A stretch of DNA of 15,587 nt from Acidobacteriota bacterium (GTDB lineage: Bacteria; Acidobacteriota; Terriglobia; Acidiferrales; UBA7541): positions 15,155 to 30,741 of the forward strand of contig PKWH01000109.1 in assembly GCA_003131985.1 (NCBI GenBank), written 5' to 3'. Both the position numbers and the translations under genes were made by a program. The notes below the pieces were generated by a model. It searched no databases, had not been told where the DNA came from, and saw only the letters and a list, made by a program, of their open reading frames with translations. This document shows, piece after piece, positions 15,027 to 15,587 of this stretch. Each line of letters starts with the position of its first letter. The first letter of the stretch is position 1.

Positions 15027-15323
15027 TTACTCTACTTCCACTTCGATCCCTCCCACATACCGCGCGGATAGGTTGTATATGACGGCGCCCAAGCCGCCTC
15101 CGAGGGCGCCGATGACAGCGAAAATAATGGGGAAGAAAATGATGGAAAACCCTCCGAACAAAATTCCGAACATCCGAGGGAAGTGTTGTCCGTTTGAGGC
15201 AGCGAAAGGGATGGTCGAAAAAATCAAGCTGAACATCGCTCCTTCCAGAAGTCCGATCGCAGCATAGACAATGGCCGCAATTCTCATCACCGACAAAGGT
15301 TCGAACTTCTTTATTTTTCTCAT
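15027..15323 (-). CDS. Small membrane protein of unknown function, DUF3566-like
   Basis: A 98-residue protein. The basic N-terminus MRKIKKFEPLSVMR leads into hydrophobic segments at about 12-40 and 51-85, and the protein ends in YNLSARYVGGIEVEVE. The K-x-F-x-P-x-S-V-x-R/K start, Gly-rich second helix and terminal Y-N-x-x-A-x-x-V-G-G-I-E-V pattern resemble the DUF3566 transmembrane family, whose function is not known; this match is from memory. ATG 15323 is chosen because GGAGG lies 4 bases upstream (15332-15328) and the conserved-looking sequence begins there. The frame is open further upstream to 15446, but that extension is Arg/Cys-rich and not protein-like. It converges with rng and shares its terminator, and diverges from folD. 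Confidence 0.75.
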   Translation of the reverse strand: MRKIKKFEPLSVMRIAAIVYAAIGLLEGAMFSLIFSTIPFAASNGQHFPRMFGILFGGFSIIFFPIIFAVIGALGGGLGAVIYNLSARYVGGIEVEVE

Positions 15324-15437
15324 ACCCCCTCCAGCGTAACGCAAGCGCGAACGACGTGGACGCAGCCTAACAGTTTCTTCTCGAACGCACAATTCGGCCT
15401 GATGTAGCGGGCCGCCGAAACAGCAGTAATTCGCGTG

Positions 15438-15446
15438 TGATATCAT
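15438..15446 (+). promoter_or_regulatory. Candidate extended -10 promoter element for folD
   Basis: TGA followed by TATCAT (15441-15446) forms an extended -10 element with no clear -35 box. Initiation near 15453 would leave about 34 bases before the TTG start, enough for the AAGGAG site. Prediction by eye. Confidence 0.3.
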
Positions 15447-15474
15447 GAGCCGTTAAGCTTGAACGAATTGCAAT

Positions 15475-15480
15475 AAGGAG
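15475..15480 (+). promoter_or_regulatory. Ribosome binding site that sets the TTG start of folD
   Basis: AAGGAG lies 6 bases before TTG 15487. No in-frame ATG or GTG with a comparable site is present nearby. Confidence 0.75.
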
Positions 15481-15486
15481 CCTGAA

Positions 15487-15587
15487 TTGCCCGCGCGCGT
15501 CCTCAACGGAAACGTCATCCGCGATCAGATTTACGCGGAGCTTGCCGGCGAGATTTCCGCGCTGGCTGCCGCCGGAATCCGCCCGGG
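15487..15587 (+). CDS. folD: FolD, methylenetetrahydrofolate dehydrogenase/cyclohydrolase, 5' end only
   Basis: The first 33 codons of a gene that runs off the right edge. The peptide starts MPARVLNGNVIRDQIYAELA and continues through a Leu/Ala-rich helix to AAGIRP, matching the usual FolD N-terminus (x-x-I-L-D/N-G-x-x-I-x-x ... helix ... G-x-x-P-x-L). FolD converts 5,10-methylene-THF to 10-formyl-THF in two steps in the cytosol, using NADP, and supplies purine and formyl-Met synthesis. The TTG start is supported by AAGGAG 6 bases upstream. The catalytic Lys and the nucleotide-binding domain lie outside the window, so the call rests on the N-terminus only. Confidence 0.8.
   Translation, partial: MPARVLNGNVIRDQIYAELAGEISALAAAGIRP

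Noticed and set aside
15438..15445. TGATATCA palindrome upstream of folD
   Set aside because: An 8-bp palindrome is expected by chance and coincides with the candidate -10 element; there is no independent support for an operator.
15324..15446. An N-terminal extension of the DUF3566-like protein
   Set aside because: The extra 41 residues are Arg/Cys-rich, while ATG 15323 has a GGAGG site immediately upstream.

Overview
The window is a GC-rich bacterial chromosome segment built around the cell-elongation (mre/mrd) locus. Protein style, the block mreB-mreC-mreD-(insert)-mrdA-rodA-rng-folD and the unusual RNase G/E suggest a soil Acidobacteriota (Terriglobia-like) genome. That placement is an inference from recalled sequence resemblance; no search was run. 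No rRNA, tRNA, CRISPR array or recognisable insertion sequence was seen.

Layout. 1-1330 is on the minus strand: the 5' end of an unidentified gene at the left edge, and a PLP-dependent class V aminotransferase. A 334-base divergent intergenic region follows. 1665-5647 (plus) holds a membrane-anchored FecR/FN3 protein, then mreB, mreC and mreD. 5702-8528 (minus) is a two-gene block: a polytopic GT39/ArnT-like glycosyltransferase and a secreted protein with PKD/Ig-like features. It splits what is usually a continuous mreBCD-mrdA-rodA operon. 8756-11712 (plus) resumes with mrdA (PBP2) and rodA, which overlap by ATGA. 11951-14956 (plus) is an RNase G/E gene with its own leader and a strong, probably bidirectional terminator. 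15027-15323 (minus) is a small membrane protein resembling DUF3566. The window ends in the first 33 codons of folD (plus).

How it works together. MreB filaments on the inner face of the membrane, with MreC and MreD, position the RodA glycosyltransferase and the PBP2 transpeptidase for lateral-wall synthesis. The GT39-like protein and the secreted protein probably act on envelope polymers or at the cell surface, but nothing in the sequence ties them to the elongasome. RNase G/E carries out RNA decay and maturation, and FolD makes one-carbon folates.

The most unusual feature is in the RNase G/E protein. About 520 residues of low-complexity sequence lie inside the S1 RNA-binding domain: an RGG box, a duplicated LPGE motif, an acidic/His block and an Arg-rich block. 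The catalytic core outside the insert is the length of an ordinary RNase G. This looks like a degradosome-type scaffold or condensate-forming region placed internally rather than at the C-terminus. A second point of interest is a probable one-base frameshift near the end of the glycosyltransferase gene.
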